12,640 bases of DNA from Actinomycetes bacterium (GCA_031268615.1 JAIRWZ010000024.1:1-12640); one strand, 5' to 3'. Positions 1-8,524 are shown, counted from the stretch's first letter. Notes: generated by a model from the sequence alone, not told the origin. A program made the numbers and translations.

Positions 1-1432
1 GCAGCCACAACAGCAACACCACGAACTGCACTGCATAAAATAACCCGTCAGCTGCCGGAATGCCGGCCACCCCCACGGCTCGCGCGGTTGAAAATACGCT
101 GCCGGTCAGCACCAGATAGCCACCAACCTGTAGCAGCGTACACCAGAAATTGGAAATCGCTACGCTGCGGGTATCTTTCAGTGCATAAAAGGAGCGAATC
201 ACAAACATCATTCCGGCATAAAAGACCAGCGTTACCGCCCAGACCTGTAAAATGCTCACAATAGGAGCTGCCTGATCAGCCGACATCCGTCCTCCCACGT
301 ACAGCGCAATCAACGGACGCGCCAGCGCGAACAACAGGGCGCTGGCGGGCAACATCAACAACACGGTGGATCGCAGTCCTCCCACCAATGCGCGCTTGAA
401 TCCGTGATTGTCGCCTTCGGTCGCCGCGTCACTCATCTCAGTAAATTGTGCGGTTGCCACGGATACGGCCAAAATGCCATAGGGCAGGTTCGACCAGATA
501 TTGGCATAGGCAACCTGTGCCTGTGCGCCTGCCGACACTGCGCCAGCCGCGGCGTTACGCACCGATACGGCCACGAGGTTCGTGACCACATAGGCCAGCG
601 TCGGTACGGCCAGGCGAATCATTGCCCGCACATCGGGGTCGTCCAGACCCAGCTCAAAGCGATAGCGAAAGCCCGCGGCGCGTAGCGATGGCGCCATGAC
701 CAGAAACATCGCCGCGACTCCCAGCGTCGTGCCTGCGGCCAGCAATCGAAAGGTTGCGTTCGTCAGGGGCAACCGCGATGCCGCTACCATAAACGCGATG
801 ACCACCAGATTGTTAAACACCGGACCCAGTGACGTCCACAAATACTTGCGTTGTGCGTTCAAAATGGCCTGCATAACCATGCCGACGCCGTAAAAAACAA
901 TCTGCAGCGCAAAGAATCGGAAGAAGAAATTTGCCAAGGCCCGTACTTCCGATGTCGCCGCGCCTGCCCGTCCCGGCAGGAAATACTGGGTCCACATAAA
1001 CGGTTTGGGCAACAACGTTCCCACCAGCGCGACCGCTCCCAACGCCAGCAGGCAGAGCGTCATGATGTGCGACGCAAATTTCCACGCCGCTGCTTGCCCG
1101 CGCCGCTTCGAGACGTCCATGAAGGTGGGGAGAAAGAGCGACGACAATACCCCTCCGGCCACCAGCTCGAAAATCATATTGGGCACGTTATTGGCGGTGG
1201 TGTAGGCGCTGGCCGCCGCAGTTGCCCCCAAAGCCAGCGCGGTCGCCCAGGTGCGCACAAAACCCGTTACGCGCGACGCCGCTGTTGCGATTGACATCAG
1301 CGCCGCGCTGCGCGCCACGGAAGGGTGGCGCTCCTGACCGTCACCCGGCGCACTATCAGCAGCTATGGGCGTACTCACTTCGCTTTCTCTGACTTCGACT
1401 TCGCCAAAACTATCGTCATTCATGGTGACCAT
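1..1432 (-). CDS. murJ: MurJ, lipid II flippase (partial, C-terminus missing)
   Basis: Integral membrane flippase of the MurJ/MviN family (MOP superfamily), which moves lipid-linked peptidoglycan precursor across the cytoplasmic membrane. I translated the minus strand by hand and found one open frame of about 477 codons running off the left edge without a stop; E. coli MurJ has 511 residues. After a hydrophilic N-terminal stretch of about 40 residues come the conserved SRVTGFVRTW and NNVPNMIFELVAGGV segments, holding arginines expected in the central cavity, then repeated hydrophobic helices. Later segments such as AVSVATAQFTEMSD and FYALKDTRS also fit the family. The ELVAGGV form resembles actinobacterial members more than proteobacterial ones. 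The start is taken as the ATG at 1432; an in-frame ATG at 1423 is possible, and neither has a strong Shine-Dalgarno. It diverges from pyrG. Family assignment is secure; the missing end may carry extra domains that cannot be seen. Confidence 0.93.
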   Translation of the reverse strand, partial: MVTMNDDSFGEVEVRESEVSTPIAADSAPGDGQERHPSVARSAALMSIATAASRVTGFVRTWATALALGATAAASAYTTANNVPNMIFELVAGGVLSSLFLPTFMDVSKRRGQAAAWKFASHIMTLCLLALGAVALVGTLLPKPFMWTQYFLPGRAGAATSEVRALANFFFRFFALQIVFYGVGMVMQAILNAQRKYLWTSLGPVFNNLVVIAFMVAASRLPLTNATFRLLAAGTTLGVAAMFLVMAPSLRAAGFRYRFELGLDDPDVRAMIRLAVPTLAYVVTNLVAVSVRNAAAGAVSAGAQAQVAYANIWSNLPYGILAVSVATAQFTEMSDAATEGDNHGFKRALVGGLRSTVLLMLPASALLFALARPLIALYVGGRMSADQAAPIVSILQVWAVTLVFYAGMMFVIRSFYALKDTRSVAISNFWCTLLQVGGYLVLTGSVFSTARAVGVAGIPAADGLFYAVQFVVLLLWL

Positions 1433-1487
1433 GCTAGCATGTTCCGATATTCTTTCTCGAATCGTTACTGTGCGCACGCCGAATATT

Positions 1488-1496
1488 TGATATGCT
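1488..1496 (+). promoter_or_regulatory. Possible extended -10 promoter for pyrG
   Basis: The sequence TGATATGCT fits an extended -10 box (TG, one base, then TATGCT). Transcription would begin near 1503, about 54 bases before the chosen pyrG start. No convincing -35 box is seen at the usual spacing. It lies in the divergent murJ-pyrG gap, which must carry promoters for both genes; no good murJ promoter was found on the other strand. Confidence 0.3.
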
Positions 1497-1556
1497 TAAA
1501 TACCGTAAATGCTGGCGGCCATCGGTCACGGTTGGCACAAAGGATTGGGGTTCGCT

Positions 1557-3227
1557 GTGGGGAATCAGGAAAAAATTCAGGAGCGAGAGCGTCCAGACAC
1601 GGGTAGCGTCACGAAGCATGTGTTTGTGACTGGTGGCGTCGTGTCATCGCTGGGTAAGGGCATTACGGCGGCGTCGCTGGGGCGTTTGCTGAAGTCGCGC
1701 GGCTATACGGTGACCATGCAAAAGCTGGATCCCTACCTGAATGTTGACCCAGGCACCATGAGTCCCTTTCAGCACGGCGAGGTTTTTGTGACCGAAGACG
1801 GGGCGGAAACGGATTTGGATTTAGGGCATTACGAACGTTTCGTTGACGAGGCCATGACCGCTGACGGCAACGTGACCAGCGGCTCGGTCTATGACACGCT
1901 GATTCAGCGGGAACGGCGCGGCGATTTTTTGGGTGGGACGGTACAGGTGGTGCCCCACGTAACCAACGAAATCAAGCGACGCATTAAGCGGTTGGCAGAC
2001 GATACCGGCGCTGACTTTGTCATTACGGAGGTGGGGGGCACGGTAGGCGATATCGAATCCCTGCCCTTTATTGAGGCCATTCGGCAAATGCGCAAGGACG
2101 CCGGACGCGAAAACACCTGTTATGTCCACGTGACCCTGGTGCCGTACCTGAAAACTTCCAGTGAGCTGAAGACCAAACCTACTCAACACAGCGTGCAGCA
2201 GCTGCGCAGCCAGGGCGTCCAGCCCGATTTCATCGTCTGCCGTTGCGACCAGCCCTTGGCGCGTGACATTACTGACAAGATTGCCCTGTTCTGCGATGTT
2301 GAGCCGGACCATGTCCTGTCGGCTCTGGACGCTTCGTCGATTTACGCCGTGCCGCAGGCGCTGCGCGAGCAGGATTTTGATGTGAAACTGTTACGACAAT
2401 TCGGCATGGAAGAGCGTGAGCCTGACCTGTCTGCCTGGAATGACTATTGCGCAAAGGCCGAATCTTTGACCGAGCGGGTGCGCATTGCGCTGGTGGGTAA
2501 GTACGTTCAGTTGCCTGATGCCTATCTGTCGGTGCATGAAGCCTTGACGCATTCCGGCGTGTACCACAACTACTGTGTGGATGTGGTGTGGGTGGACAGC
2601 GAGACGATTACTCCGGAAGAAGTCACGGCGCAGCTGGGAGAATTCGATGGGATTTTAGTGCCGGGAGGATTTGGGTATCGTGGAGCGGAAGGCAAGATTG
2701 CCGCGGCGCAGTATGCGCGTGAAAACAAGGTTCCCTATTTGGGAGTGTGCCTGGGTTTGCAGATGGCGGTGGCGGAATTTGCGCGCCATGTCGCCGGATT
2801 GGAAGGGGCAAACTCGACGGAATTTGACGCAGATACGCCTCATCCGGTCATTGACCTCATGCCAGAACAGGAAGATGTTGAGGACAAGGGTGGCACCATG
2901 CGACTGGGCCGCTATCCGCTGAAGGTAAAGCCGGGTACGCTGGGCTTTGAGGTGTATGGCAGCGAGGACGCCAGCGAGCGTCACCGTCATCGCTACGAGG
3001 TGAACAACGAGTATCGCGACCGGCTGGAGGCGGCTGGTCTGGTGATTTCGGGAACTTCGCCGGATGGACGGCTGGTCGAGATGATTGAGCTGCCGCGCGA
3101 GGTACATCCCTGGTTTGTTGGCAATCAGGGCCACCCTGAATTCAAGAGTCGCGCGATTCGTCCCGCCCCGCTGTTCCGGGATTTTGTAGGAGCGGCCGTG
3201 AAGTATCATGAAGCGCGAAAAAAGTAG
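1557..3227 (+). CDS. pyrG: CTP synthase (glutamine-hydrolysing)
   Basis: Makes CTP from UTP, ATP and glutamine, the last step of de novo cytidine nucleotide synthesis, in the cytoplasm. The N-terminal amidoligase half carries the P-loop [10 protein letters not shown] (about residues 26-35) and [13 protein letters not shown]. The C-terminal class I glutamine amidotransferase half has PGGFGYRG, the catalytic cysteine in GVCLGLQ (about C398), and the His-Glu pair in GHPEF (about H526 and E528). With a GTG start at 1557 it has 556 residues against 545 in E. coli. The usual start, just before TKHVFVTGG, falls on a GTC codon that cannot initiate, so a short N-terminal extension is needed. GTG 1557 has AAAGGA about 12 bases upstream; the ATG at 1509 has no ribosome site. 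All active-site residues are present. DUF3866 follows after 12 bases, probably in one transcript. Confidence 0.96.
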   Translation: MGNQEKIQERERPDTGSVTKHVFVTGGVVSSLGKGITAASLGRLLKSRGYTVTMQKLDPYLNVDPGTMSPFQHGEVFVTEDGAETDLDLGHYERFVDEAMTADGNVTSGSVYDTLIQRERRGDFLGGTVQVVPHVTNEIKRRIKRLADDTGADFVITEVGGTVGDIESLPFIEAIRQMRKDAGRENTCYVHVTLVPYLKTSSELKTKPTQHSVQQLRSQGVQPDFIVCRCDQPLARDITDKIALFCDVEPDHVLSALDASSIYAVPQALREQDFDVKLLRQFGMEEREPDLSAWNDYCAKAESLTERVRIALVGKYVQLPDAYLSVHEALTHSGVYHNYCVDVVWVDSETITPEEVTAQLGEFDGILVPGGFGYRGAEGKIAAAQYARENKVPYLGVCLGLQMAVAEFARHVAGLEGANSTEFDADTPHPVIDLMPEQEDVEDKGGTMRLGRYPLKVKPGTLGFEVYGSEDASERHRHRYEVNNEYRDRLEAAGLVISGTSPDGRLVEMIELPREVHPWFVGNQGHPEFKSRAIRPAPLFRDFVGAAVKYHEARKK

Positions 3228-3239
3228 GAGCGTGTAGTA

Positions 3240-4520
3240 ATGAGGCTGGTGTGGGGGACAGTTGTCGAAGTCGTTGCTGAACGCAAGGGTTTGCAGGAAT
3301 TGCAGGTGGTTCTCGACGATACGGCCGGCACCGGCGGTTTTGTAGGGACACCTTCCGACCGGAAAGGTCGGTTGGCGTCCGCTACGGACAGCAATCCGAC
3401 CTACGGTCGGAAAGCGGTCCCTACCAACGCGTCCAATGACAAAGCCTTCTCCTATCCCTTTCTGACGGGTCCAGCCACGGTAGGAGAGCGGGTGCTGTGC
3501 AATACGACGGCAGTTGACTTGGGGCTGGGTACGGGTGGCGCGCATTTTGTGGTGGCGCGCGCAGAGGCAGGGGCGGACGACGCGAGGAGCGGCGTGGCTT
3601 TCGAGGCGCGCAACACCCCGGCTGACGGCCACGTGATGAAGCTGCGCTACAGTCCTCTGCAAGTCAACGTCCCCTCTGTTGAGGCCCCAGAGTCTTCCTA
3701 TCACGAGCTGATGGAGCGCTGCGACAGTCTGGATGACACGCCGGTGGTATGCTGCGGTCTGCACTCCCAGGTACCTCTGGTGGCTGCTGCGGTGAAGAAA
3801 GCCGCGCCTCACCTGCGCGTGGGCTACGTGATGAGCGACCAGGCGGCGCTGGCTCTGTCCTTGTCGAAGGTCATTGCTGACGCACGGGCGGCAGAGCTTC
3901 TGGACTGTACCGTGACAACCGGGCAGGCTTTCGGGGGAGAACTGGAGGCCATCAACCTGCATTCGGGACTGCTGGCTGCCGCTCATATTGGTGGCTGCGA
4001 TGTGCTGATTGCAGCCATTGGTCCGGGATTGGCCGGTACGGGGACACCCTTCGGGCATGGGGGAGTGGCGCAGGGCGAGGCCATTAACGCGGCTGCCGTC
4101 CTTGGCGGGCACCCCGTCGTCTGTCTGCGCCTGTCGCAGGCTGACACGCGAGCGCGCCATCAGGGTATCAGTCATCACAGCAGTACGGCTCTGGAGAAAA
4201 TCGCTCTGACCGCGGCGCTTATCGCGCTGCCCGCGATTCCTGATGAACAGTGGAGAGTTCGCATTGACGAGCAACTGGCAGGAATAGATAACCGTTGTGG
4301 CCATGAGGCCTTTCAGCTGGAGGAACCGTTTTACGACGAGGCCTCGCTGCGTGGCGTAAGCGTCACCACCATGGGACGAAGCTACGCCGACGACCCGCTG
4401 TTTTTCGAAGCGGCCTTTGCCGCAGGTGCCGTCGCCGCGGCTCTCGCTGTCAAAGAAGAAGTGGACGTGAACGCCCTGCCCCCCTGTGTGTCACAATTCA
4501 ACATTCTTGACACCCCCTAA
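3240..4520 (+). CDS. DUF3866 family protein, interrupted in frame by a palindromic repeat
   Basis: A cytoplasmic protein of unknown function that I assign to the DUF3866 family, seen in actinobacteria and Gram-positives. Segments that fit are YPFLTG (about residues 72-77), LCNTTAVDLGLGTGGAHFVVA (about 86-106), the glycine-rich IAAIGPGLAGTGTPFGHGG, and GISHHSSTALEKIALTAAL. No catalytic motif of a known enzyme class is visible. ATG 3240 has the good ribosome site TAGGAG, which overlaps the pyrG stop codon, so translation may be coupled to pyrG. Residues 35-62 are encoded by the nested palindromic element at 3342-3424. They lie in what should be a short loop between the N-terminal strand segment (ELQVVLDD) and the conserved YPFLTG block, and they read through without stop or frameshift. 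The insert is rich in charged and small residues and probably forms a disordered surface loop. Assignment rests on remembered family motifs, not a search. Confidence 0.75.
   Translation: MRLVWGTVVEVVAERKGLQELQVVLDDTAGTGGFVGTPSDRKGRLASATDSNPTYGRKAVPTNASNDKAFSYPFLTGPATVGERVLCNTTAVDLGLGTGGAHFVVARAEAGADDARSGVAFEARNTPADGHVMKLRYSPLQVNVPSVEAPESSYHELMERCDSLDDTPVVCCGLHSQVPLVAAAVKKAAPHLRVGYVMSDQAALALSLSKVIADARAAELLDCTVTTGQAFGGELEAINLHSGLLAAAHIGGCDVLIAAIGPGLAGTGTPFGHGGVAQGEAINAAAVLGGHPVVCLRLSQADTRARHQGISHHSSTALEKIALTAALIALPAIPDEQWRVRIDEQLAGIDNRCGHEAFQLEEPFYDEASLRGVSVTTMGRSYADDPLFFEAAFAAGAVAAALAVKEEVDVNALPPCVSQFNILDTP
3342..3424. repeat. Nested palindromic repeat (cloverleaf-like, MITE/REP-type) inside a coding gene
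   Basis: An 83-base element closed by the inverted arms GTAGGGAC (3342-3349) and GTCCCTAC (3417-3424). The match continues inward with CTTCCGACC (3352-3360) against GGTCGGAAAG (3405-3414). Three smaller hairpins sit inside: CCGACC/GGTCGG at 3355-3371, GTCCG/CGGAC at 3377-3389, and CCGACC/GGTCGG at 3396-3410. Together these could fold as a three-armed structure closed by the outer arms, or as one long hairpin. There is no transposase, so if mobile it would be non-autonomous. It reads in frame through the DUF3866 gene. No other copy lies in the window. The palindromes are seen directly; mobility is inference. Confidence 0.75.
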
Positions 4521-4545
4521 GGGTTGAAACCCTGAGCCCCTCTTT
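4520..4545 (+). terminator. Possible weak terminator after the DUF3866 gene
   Basis: A five-base-pair hairpin with a four-base loop (AGGGT-TGAA-ACCCT, 4520-4533) starts on the last base of the stop codon. It is followed, after a short C-rich gap, by CTCTTTT. The stem is short and the T tract is displaced, so it is a poor intrinsic terminator; it could be only a weak pause site. Confidence 0.3.
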
Positions 4546-4590
4546 TGCTCCTCTGGGCGCACTCACTCATCTTTGTACGAAAACCCACGT

Positions 4591-4596
4591 TACAAT
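4591..4596 (+). promoter_or_regulatory. Possible -10 box for the decarboxylase gene
   Basis: TACAAT matches the -10 consensus at five of six positions and would start transcription near 4603, giving a leader of about 30 bases. TTGTAC at 4573 is only 12 bases upstream, too close to be its -35. If real, an activator may be needed, which would fit an acid-induced gene. A four-base-pair stem CCCT/AGGG (4610-4623) abuts the ribosome site GGGAGGGG at 4621-4628. Confidence 0.3.
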
Positions 4597-4632
4597 GACA
4601 GCTGCATAACCCTACGGTGAGGGAGGGGATAT

Positions 4633-6888
4633 ATGTTAGCGCGAACGATAGAGAGTTCAGAGTTGTGTGTGCTGATTATCGCACGCAAACCCATGCGGGA
4701 AAGCGTCCCCGGACAGGCGGTAAGTGAAATCTCCGATGAGTTGCGTCGGCGTGACTATCAAGTAACCCATGCGCTGACCAGCGCGGATGGGCAGGCAGAA
4801 ATTGCCGCGAATGCCGCGATTGACGTCGTGCTGCTGGAATGGGAAATGTCGTCGTCAGCCGAGGTGCTGGTGGCCTTGCGCAAACGCAACAGGCGGCTGC
4901 CCGTATTTCTGCTGCGTGACCACGAGGCGGACACCGAGGTCCCCGTCGAAGTCATGGAGGAAACAAGCGAGCTGGTCTGGCTGGGCGAAGATACTGCTCC
5001 GTTTATCGCCGGGCGCATTGAGGCAGCGGCACAGCGCTACCGGGGCGGGACCCAACCGACGATGTTCAAGGCGCTGGTAGATTTCAATAAGGTACATGAA
5101 TACTCCTGGCATACTCCGGGACATACGGGCGGCACGGCATTTCTCAAAACGGCCGCTGGTCTGGCCTTTTACCGCTATTTTGGTGAAAACCTTCTGCGCT
5201 CGGACCTGTCAGTTTCCGTTGACGCCCTCGGCTCGCTGCTGGACCATTCCGGCCCGATTGGGCAGAGCGAGCGCTACATCGCCAAGGTCTTTGGAGCGGA
5301 CCGGTCCTATACGGTGACCAACGGGACCTCTACGTCCAATCGCATTGTCTACGCTGCCGACCTGACCGATGGCAACGTAGCGCTGTGCGATCGCAACTGC
5401 CACAAGTCCATCGAACAAAGTCTGACACAGACAGGAGCGCTGCCTGTCTATCTGATGCCGCTGCGAAACTACCTGGGCATTATCGGTCCCATTCCATCGC
5501 AGCGTTTGACGGCAACGGCGCTGAAAAACATACATCCCCGCGCGACCCTGGCAACGATTACCAACTCGACCTATGATGGAATCTGCTACAACGTCCGACG
5601 CGTCGTTCAATTGCTGGACGCCAGCGTCGATCGCATTCACTTTGACGAAGCCTGGTATGGGTACGCGCGCTTCAATCCGCTGTATCGCGACCACTTTGCC
5701 ATGTACGGCAATCCCGCCGACTATCCCCGGGACGCGCCGACGCTCTTTGCGACCCAGTCAACGCACAAACTGCTGGCCGCTCTGTCGCAGGCATCCTATA
5801 TCCACCTGCGCGAAGGCCGCAGCCCCATAGAACACGGGCGCTTTAACGAGGCGTTCATGATGCATTCGTCCACCTCTCCGCTCTATACGATTATCGCGAG
5901 CAATGAAATATCTGCGGCGATGATGGAAGAATCCGGTCAGTTCCTGACCTCGCAATCGCTGGGGGAGGCCTGCGAGTTTCGCCAGAACGTGTGGCGCTAC
6001 CGTCGCGAGCTGGCCGAAAAGGGGCAGGGCTGGTTCTTCACCACCTGGAATCCCACGACGGTGACCGACCCCGCAAACGGCGAGACCTATGACTTTGCTG
6101 ACGCGCCTCTCGAGCTGCTGACGAGCGAAGCGTCGGTCTGGACGCTGCGCCCGGGCGACGAATGGCACGGATATGGCGACCTCGAAGATGACTATGCGCT
6201 GCTGGACCCCATAAAGGTGAGCGTGGTAACGCCGGGCGCCAACACCGACGGGACGCTGGCTGACGCCGGTGGGATTCCCGCGATATTGCTGTCGTCCTAT
6301 CTGGCCAACAAAGGTATCGTCTGTGAAAAAACGGCTGACTTTACCGTTCTGTTCCTCTTTTCCATCGGCATTACCAACGGGAAATGGGGCACGCTGTTAA
6401 ACGCGCTCTTAGCGTTCAAACGCGACTATGACGCCAACGAACCCCTGGAAGAAACCATCCCCGATGTGGCGGCGGCGCACCGGGAGCGCTACCTCGGCAT
6501 GGGTCTGCGCGACCTGGCCGACGAAATGTTTGCGCATATCAAATCCTCGCGCCAGACGGAACTGCAGTCCGAAGCCTTCAGTCGTCTGCCAAAACCGCAG
6601 ATGACCCCCCGTGCCGCCTACGTTCGGTTGGTGCATGATGAGGTTGAACAAGTCACGCTGGATCGCCTGCCGCACAAAACGCTGGCGACCGGTATTGTGC
6701 CGTACCCGCCTGGCATTCCGCTGCTCATGCCCGGCGAATCCGCGGGCGCAAAAACCGAACCTTTCATCGGCTACCTTGCGGCCTTGCAAGCGTTTGACCG
6801 GCATTTTCCCGGCTTTGAACACGACATTCACGGCGTTGAGGTGCGTGGCGGGACCTATTTGGTCTATACGATTAAAGAGGAGAAGTGA
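4633..6888 (+). CDS. adiA: AdiA-type PLP-dependent amino-acid decarboxylase (probably arginine)
   Basis: Biodegradative Orn/Lys/Arg decarboxylase. It removes CO2 from a basic amino acid in the cytoplasm and uses up a proton, the standard acid-resistance reaction. 751 residues match the family length (E. coli AdiA, 755). Order: an N-terminal receiver-like wing domain (about 10-130), the PLP fold (about 145-480), and a C-terminal domain ending in PGFEHDIHGVEV. Cofactor residues are visible: H257 in NCHKSIEQ, D338 in HFDEAWYGYARFNP, and the Schiff-base lysine K379 in STHKLLAALSQ. The segments SYIHLREGR, TYDGICYN and WHGYGDL resemble AdiA more than the lysine or ornithine enzymes, so arginine-to-agmatine is the best guess; substrate is inference. 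The ATG has a strong purine-rich ribosome site. A GadC-like antiporter follows 51 bp later and would export the product. No damage is seen. Confidence 0.9.
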   Translation: MLARTIESSELCVLIIARKPMRESVPGQAVSEISDELRRRDYQVTHALTSADGQAEIAANAAIDVVLLEWEMSSSAEVLVALRKRNRRLPVFLLRDHEADTEVPVEVMEETSELVWLGEDTAPFIAGRIEAAAQRYRGGTQPTMFKALVDFNKVHEYSWHTPGHTGGTAFLKTAAGLAFYRYFGENLLRSDLSVSVDALGSLLDHSGPIGQSERYIAKVFGADRSYTVTNGTSTSNRIVYAADLTDGNVALCDRNCHKSIEQSLTQTGALPVYLMPLRNYLGIIGPIPSQRLTATALKNIHPRATLATITNSTYDGICYNVRRVVQLLDASVDRIHFDEAWYGYARFNPLYRDHFAMYGNPADYPRDAPTLFATQSTHKLLAALSQASYIHLREGRSPIEHGRFNEAFMMHSSTSPLYTIIASNEISAAMMEESGQFLTSQSLGEACEFRQNVWRYRRELAEKGQGWFFTTWNPTTVTDPANGETYDFADAPLELLTSEASVWTLRPGDEWHGYGDLEDDYALLDPIKVSVVTPGANTDGTLADAGGIPAILLSSYLANKGIVCEKTADFTVLFLFSIGITNGKWGTLLNALLAFKRDYDANEPLEETIPDVAAAHRERYLGMGLRDLADEMFAHIKSSRQTELQSEAFSRLPKPQMTPRAAYVRLVHDEVEQVTLDRLPHKTLATGIVPYPPGIPLLMPGESAGAKTEPFIGYLAALQAFDRHFPGFEHDIHGVEVRGGTYLVYTIKEEK

Positions 6889-6939
6889 GTGCGTCCATCC
6901 CGGAACTACCGCCTTACTGTACTCCCGAAAGGAGTCCCC

Positions 6940-8457
6940 GTGTCAGACAAACGAAGAACCTCGACTAAAGCGCTTTCGATATTTTCACTGGCGATGGTAT
7001 CGGTTGGCGCGGTGTTGTCGGTCCGCAATTATCCTTCCATGGCCATTTACGGCTGGGCCTCGGTAGGCTGGTATGTTTTGGGAACCCTGCTGTTCCTCCT
7101 TCCGCTCACGCTGGCCAGCGCAGAGTTGGCTACGGGCTGGCCAAAGGGAGGTGGCGTCTATACCTGGGTTAAAGAGGCTTATGGCGAAAAGGCAGGATTT
7201 ATCGCTCTCTTTTGTGAGTGGTCAAACAACCTCGTCTGGTTTCCGACGGTGCTGTCTTTTATCGCCGGGACCTTAGCCTACGCCATCAACCCTCAATTGG
7301 CGAAACAGGGATGGTATATGGTTATCGTGATGATAGCAACGTTTTGGCTCTCCACCTTGGTTGCCTGGCTGGGACCGAAAGTTACCTCGCGTATCAACAA
7401 TTTGGGGGTGGTGTTGGGAAGTATCATTCCGTCTCTTTTGCTGGCAGCGTTCGGTATTGCGTACCTGCTGGGAGGCAAACAAACCGCGCTGCCTCCGTTT
7501 TCTTTTGACGCGCTGCTGCCTGACATTAAAATGTCAACGCTGCCGTTTGTGGCCACCGTTGTCTTGCTCTTTGCCGGCATGGAGATGAGCGGTTTTCACG
7601 CGTTGGAGGTACGCAACCCAAAGCGTGATTTCCCTGTTGGCATGGGCATTGCCGCTCTCATTGTGTTTCTCATGTCGGTGCTGGGAACCTTGGCGATGGC
7701 GCTGGTTATCCCCGCCAAAGATTTGCAGCTGGCCTCCGGCATTATGGCAGCTTTCAGTGATTTTCTGAAATACTTTCACCTGACGGGTCTGGTGCCCATT
7801 TTCGCTGTTCTACTCGCTTTGGGTGGTTTTGCCTTGCTGACGACCTGGCTTATCGGTCCCATTTTGGGACTGGGAGTCACGGCTCGTGCCGGCGATTTGC
7901 CTCCGGTCACCCGTAAGGTAAACAAACACGGCATTCCTGTTCGCATGCTTCTTTTTCAGGCGCTGCTGGCTACGGTGGTGTCATTGGTGTATGTGGTCTT
8001 TCCCAGCGTTAATCAGGCCTATTGGGTGCTTTCTGCCATTACCGTCATGCTGTTGTCGCTTACCTATATGTTGGTTTTTGCCGCCGTCATCAAACTGCGC
8101 ATTACCCAGCCTGACGTACCCCGTGCCTTCAAAATCCCCGGCGGACTGCCGGGGGTATGGATTGTTGCGGGACTGGGCTTTCTGTCCGCGGCATTTACCT
8201 TTGTGGTCGGTATTTTTCCGCCGACTAATATGGGCTTGTTCAAGCTGTCAAAACAATTTGACCCGGAGGTCGCAACCTTTCTGTCCTCGGCGGTCAGTAA
8301 AAAAATTGCGGAAGTTGTTGCCATTGACCTGGGCAAAACACTACCCACGCTGGGCTATGCACTCGTTATTTTGCTCGGCACAGCACTCCTGGCCCTGCCC
8401 CCGCTGCTCTTCTTGAAACTGCGCAAGCCTAGTTGGAAAACCAAAGAAACGGAATGA
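6940..8457 (+). CDS. GadC-like amino-acid/amine antiporter (APC superfamily)
   Basis: Inner-membrane exchanger of the amino acid-polyamine-organocation superfamily, closest by eye to the glutamate:GABA antiporter family. It would import the amino acid and export the amine made by the decarboxylase just upstream. About twelve hydrophobic helices span residues 10-490. Family-like segments include SVRNYPSMAIYG (27-38), GGVYTWVKEAYG, GMEMSGFHALEVRNPKRDFP (213-232), LIGPILGL and RAFKIPGG (395-402). The GTG at 6940 is chosen because GAAAGGAG (6927-6934) lies five bases before it; an in-frame GTG at 6889 lacks such a site. This gives 505 residues. After the last helix only about 12 charged residues remain, so the long C-terminal plug that closes E. 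coli GadC at neutral pH appears to be absent. Pairing with an AdiA-type enzyme instead of an AdiC-type exchanger is noteworthy. Exact substrate is unknown. Confidence 0.85.
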   Translation: MSDKRRTSTKALSIFSLAMVSVGAVLSVRNYPSMAIYGWASVGWYVLGTLLFLLPLTLASAELATGWPKGGGVYTWVKEAYGEKAGFIALFCEWSNNLVWFPTVLSFIAGTLAYAINPQLAKQGWYMVIVMIATFWLSTLVAWLGPKVTSRINNLGVVLGSIIPSLLLAAFGIAYLLGGKQTALPPFSFDALLPDIKMSTLPFVATVVLLFAGMEMSGFHALEVRNPKRDFPVGMGIAALIVFLMSVLGTLAMALVIPAKDLQLASGIMAAFSDFLKYFHLTGLVPIFAVLLALGGFALLTTWLIGPILGLGVTARAGDLPPVTRKVNKHGIPVRMLLFQALLATVVSLVYVVFPSVNQAYWVLSAITVMLLSLTYMLVFAAVIKLRITQPDVPRAFKIPGGLPGVWIVAGLGFLSAAFTFVVGIFPPTNMGLFKLSKQFDPEVATFLSSAVSKKIAEVVAIDLGKTLPTLGYALVILLGTALLALPPLLFLKLRKPSWKTKETE

Positions 8458-8518
8458 GTGACTTGAGCCTATTACCCCCTTCCCTTGTTTTTCTGTCACC
8501 TAGCCAGATAACATAGAA

Positions 8519-8524
8519 TATAAT
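8519..8524 (+). promoter_or_regulatory. -10 box of the tRNA-Leu promoter
   Basis: A perfect TATAAT lies 15 bases before the mature tRNA 5' end, so transcription would begin about 9 bases ahead of the tRNA. No good -35 hexamer is seen 16-18 bases upstream. The 80-base gap from the antiporter stop codon otherwise holds a pyrimidine-rich run and no clear terminator. Confidence 0.5.

Noticed and set aside
404..1294. Several plus-strand open frames in the first 1.4 kb
   Set aside because: All are antisense to murJ, which reads as one continuous MurJ protein on the minus strand.
2655..4304. Long open frame of 549 codons on the minus strand across pyrG and DUF3866
   Set aside because: It lies antisense to two well-supported genes, its translation shows no recognisable domain and is rich in His, Arg and Gln, as expected of a shadow frame in G+C-rich DNA.
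4573..4596. TTGTAC and TACAAT as a full promoter for the decarboxylase
   Set aside because: The spacing is only 12 bases, too short for a normal -35/-10 pair; only the -10 is kept, at low confidence.
6889..6939. In-frame upstream GTG at 6889 as the antiporter start
   Set aside because: It directly follows the decarboxylase stop without a suitable ribosome site, while GTG 6940 has GAAAGGAG at ideal spacing and gives the normal N-terminus.
8457..8499. GTGAC and GTCAC as a terminator stem after the antiporter gene
   Set aside because: Five-base arms around a loop of over 30 bases are unlikely to form, and no T tract follows the second arm.
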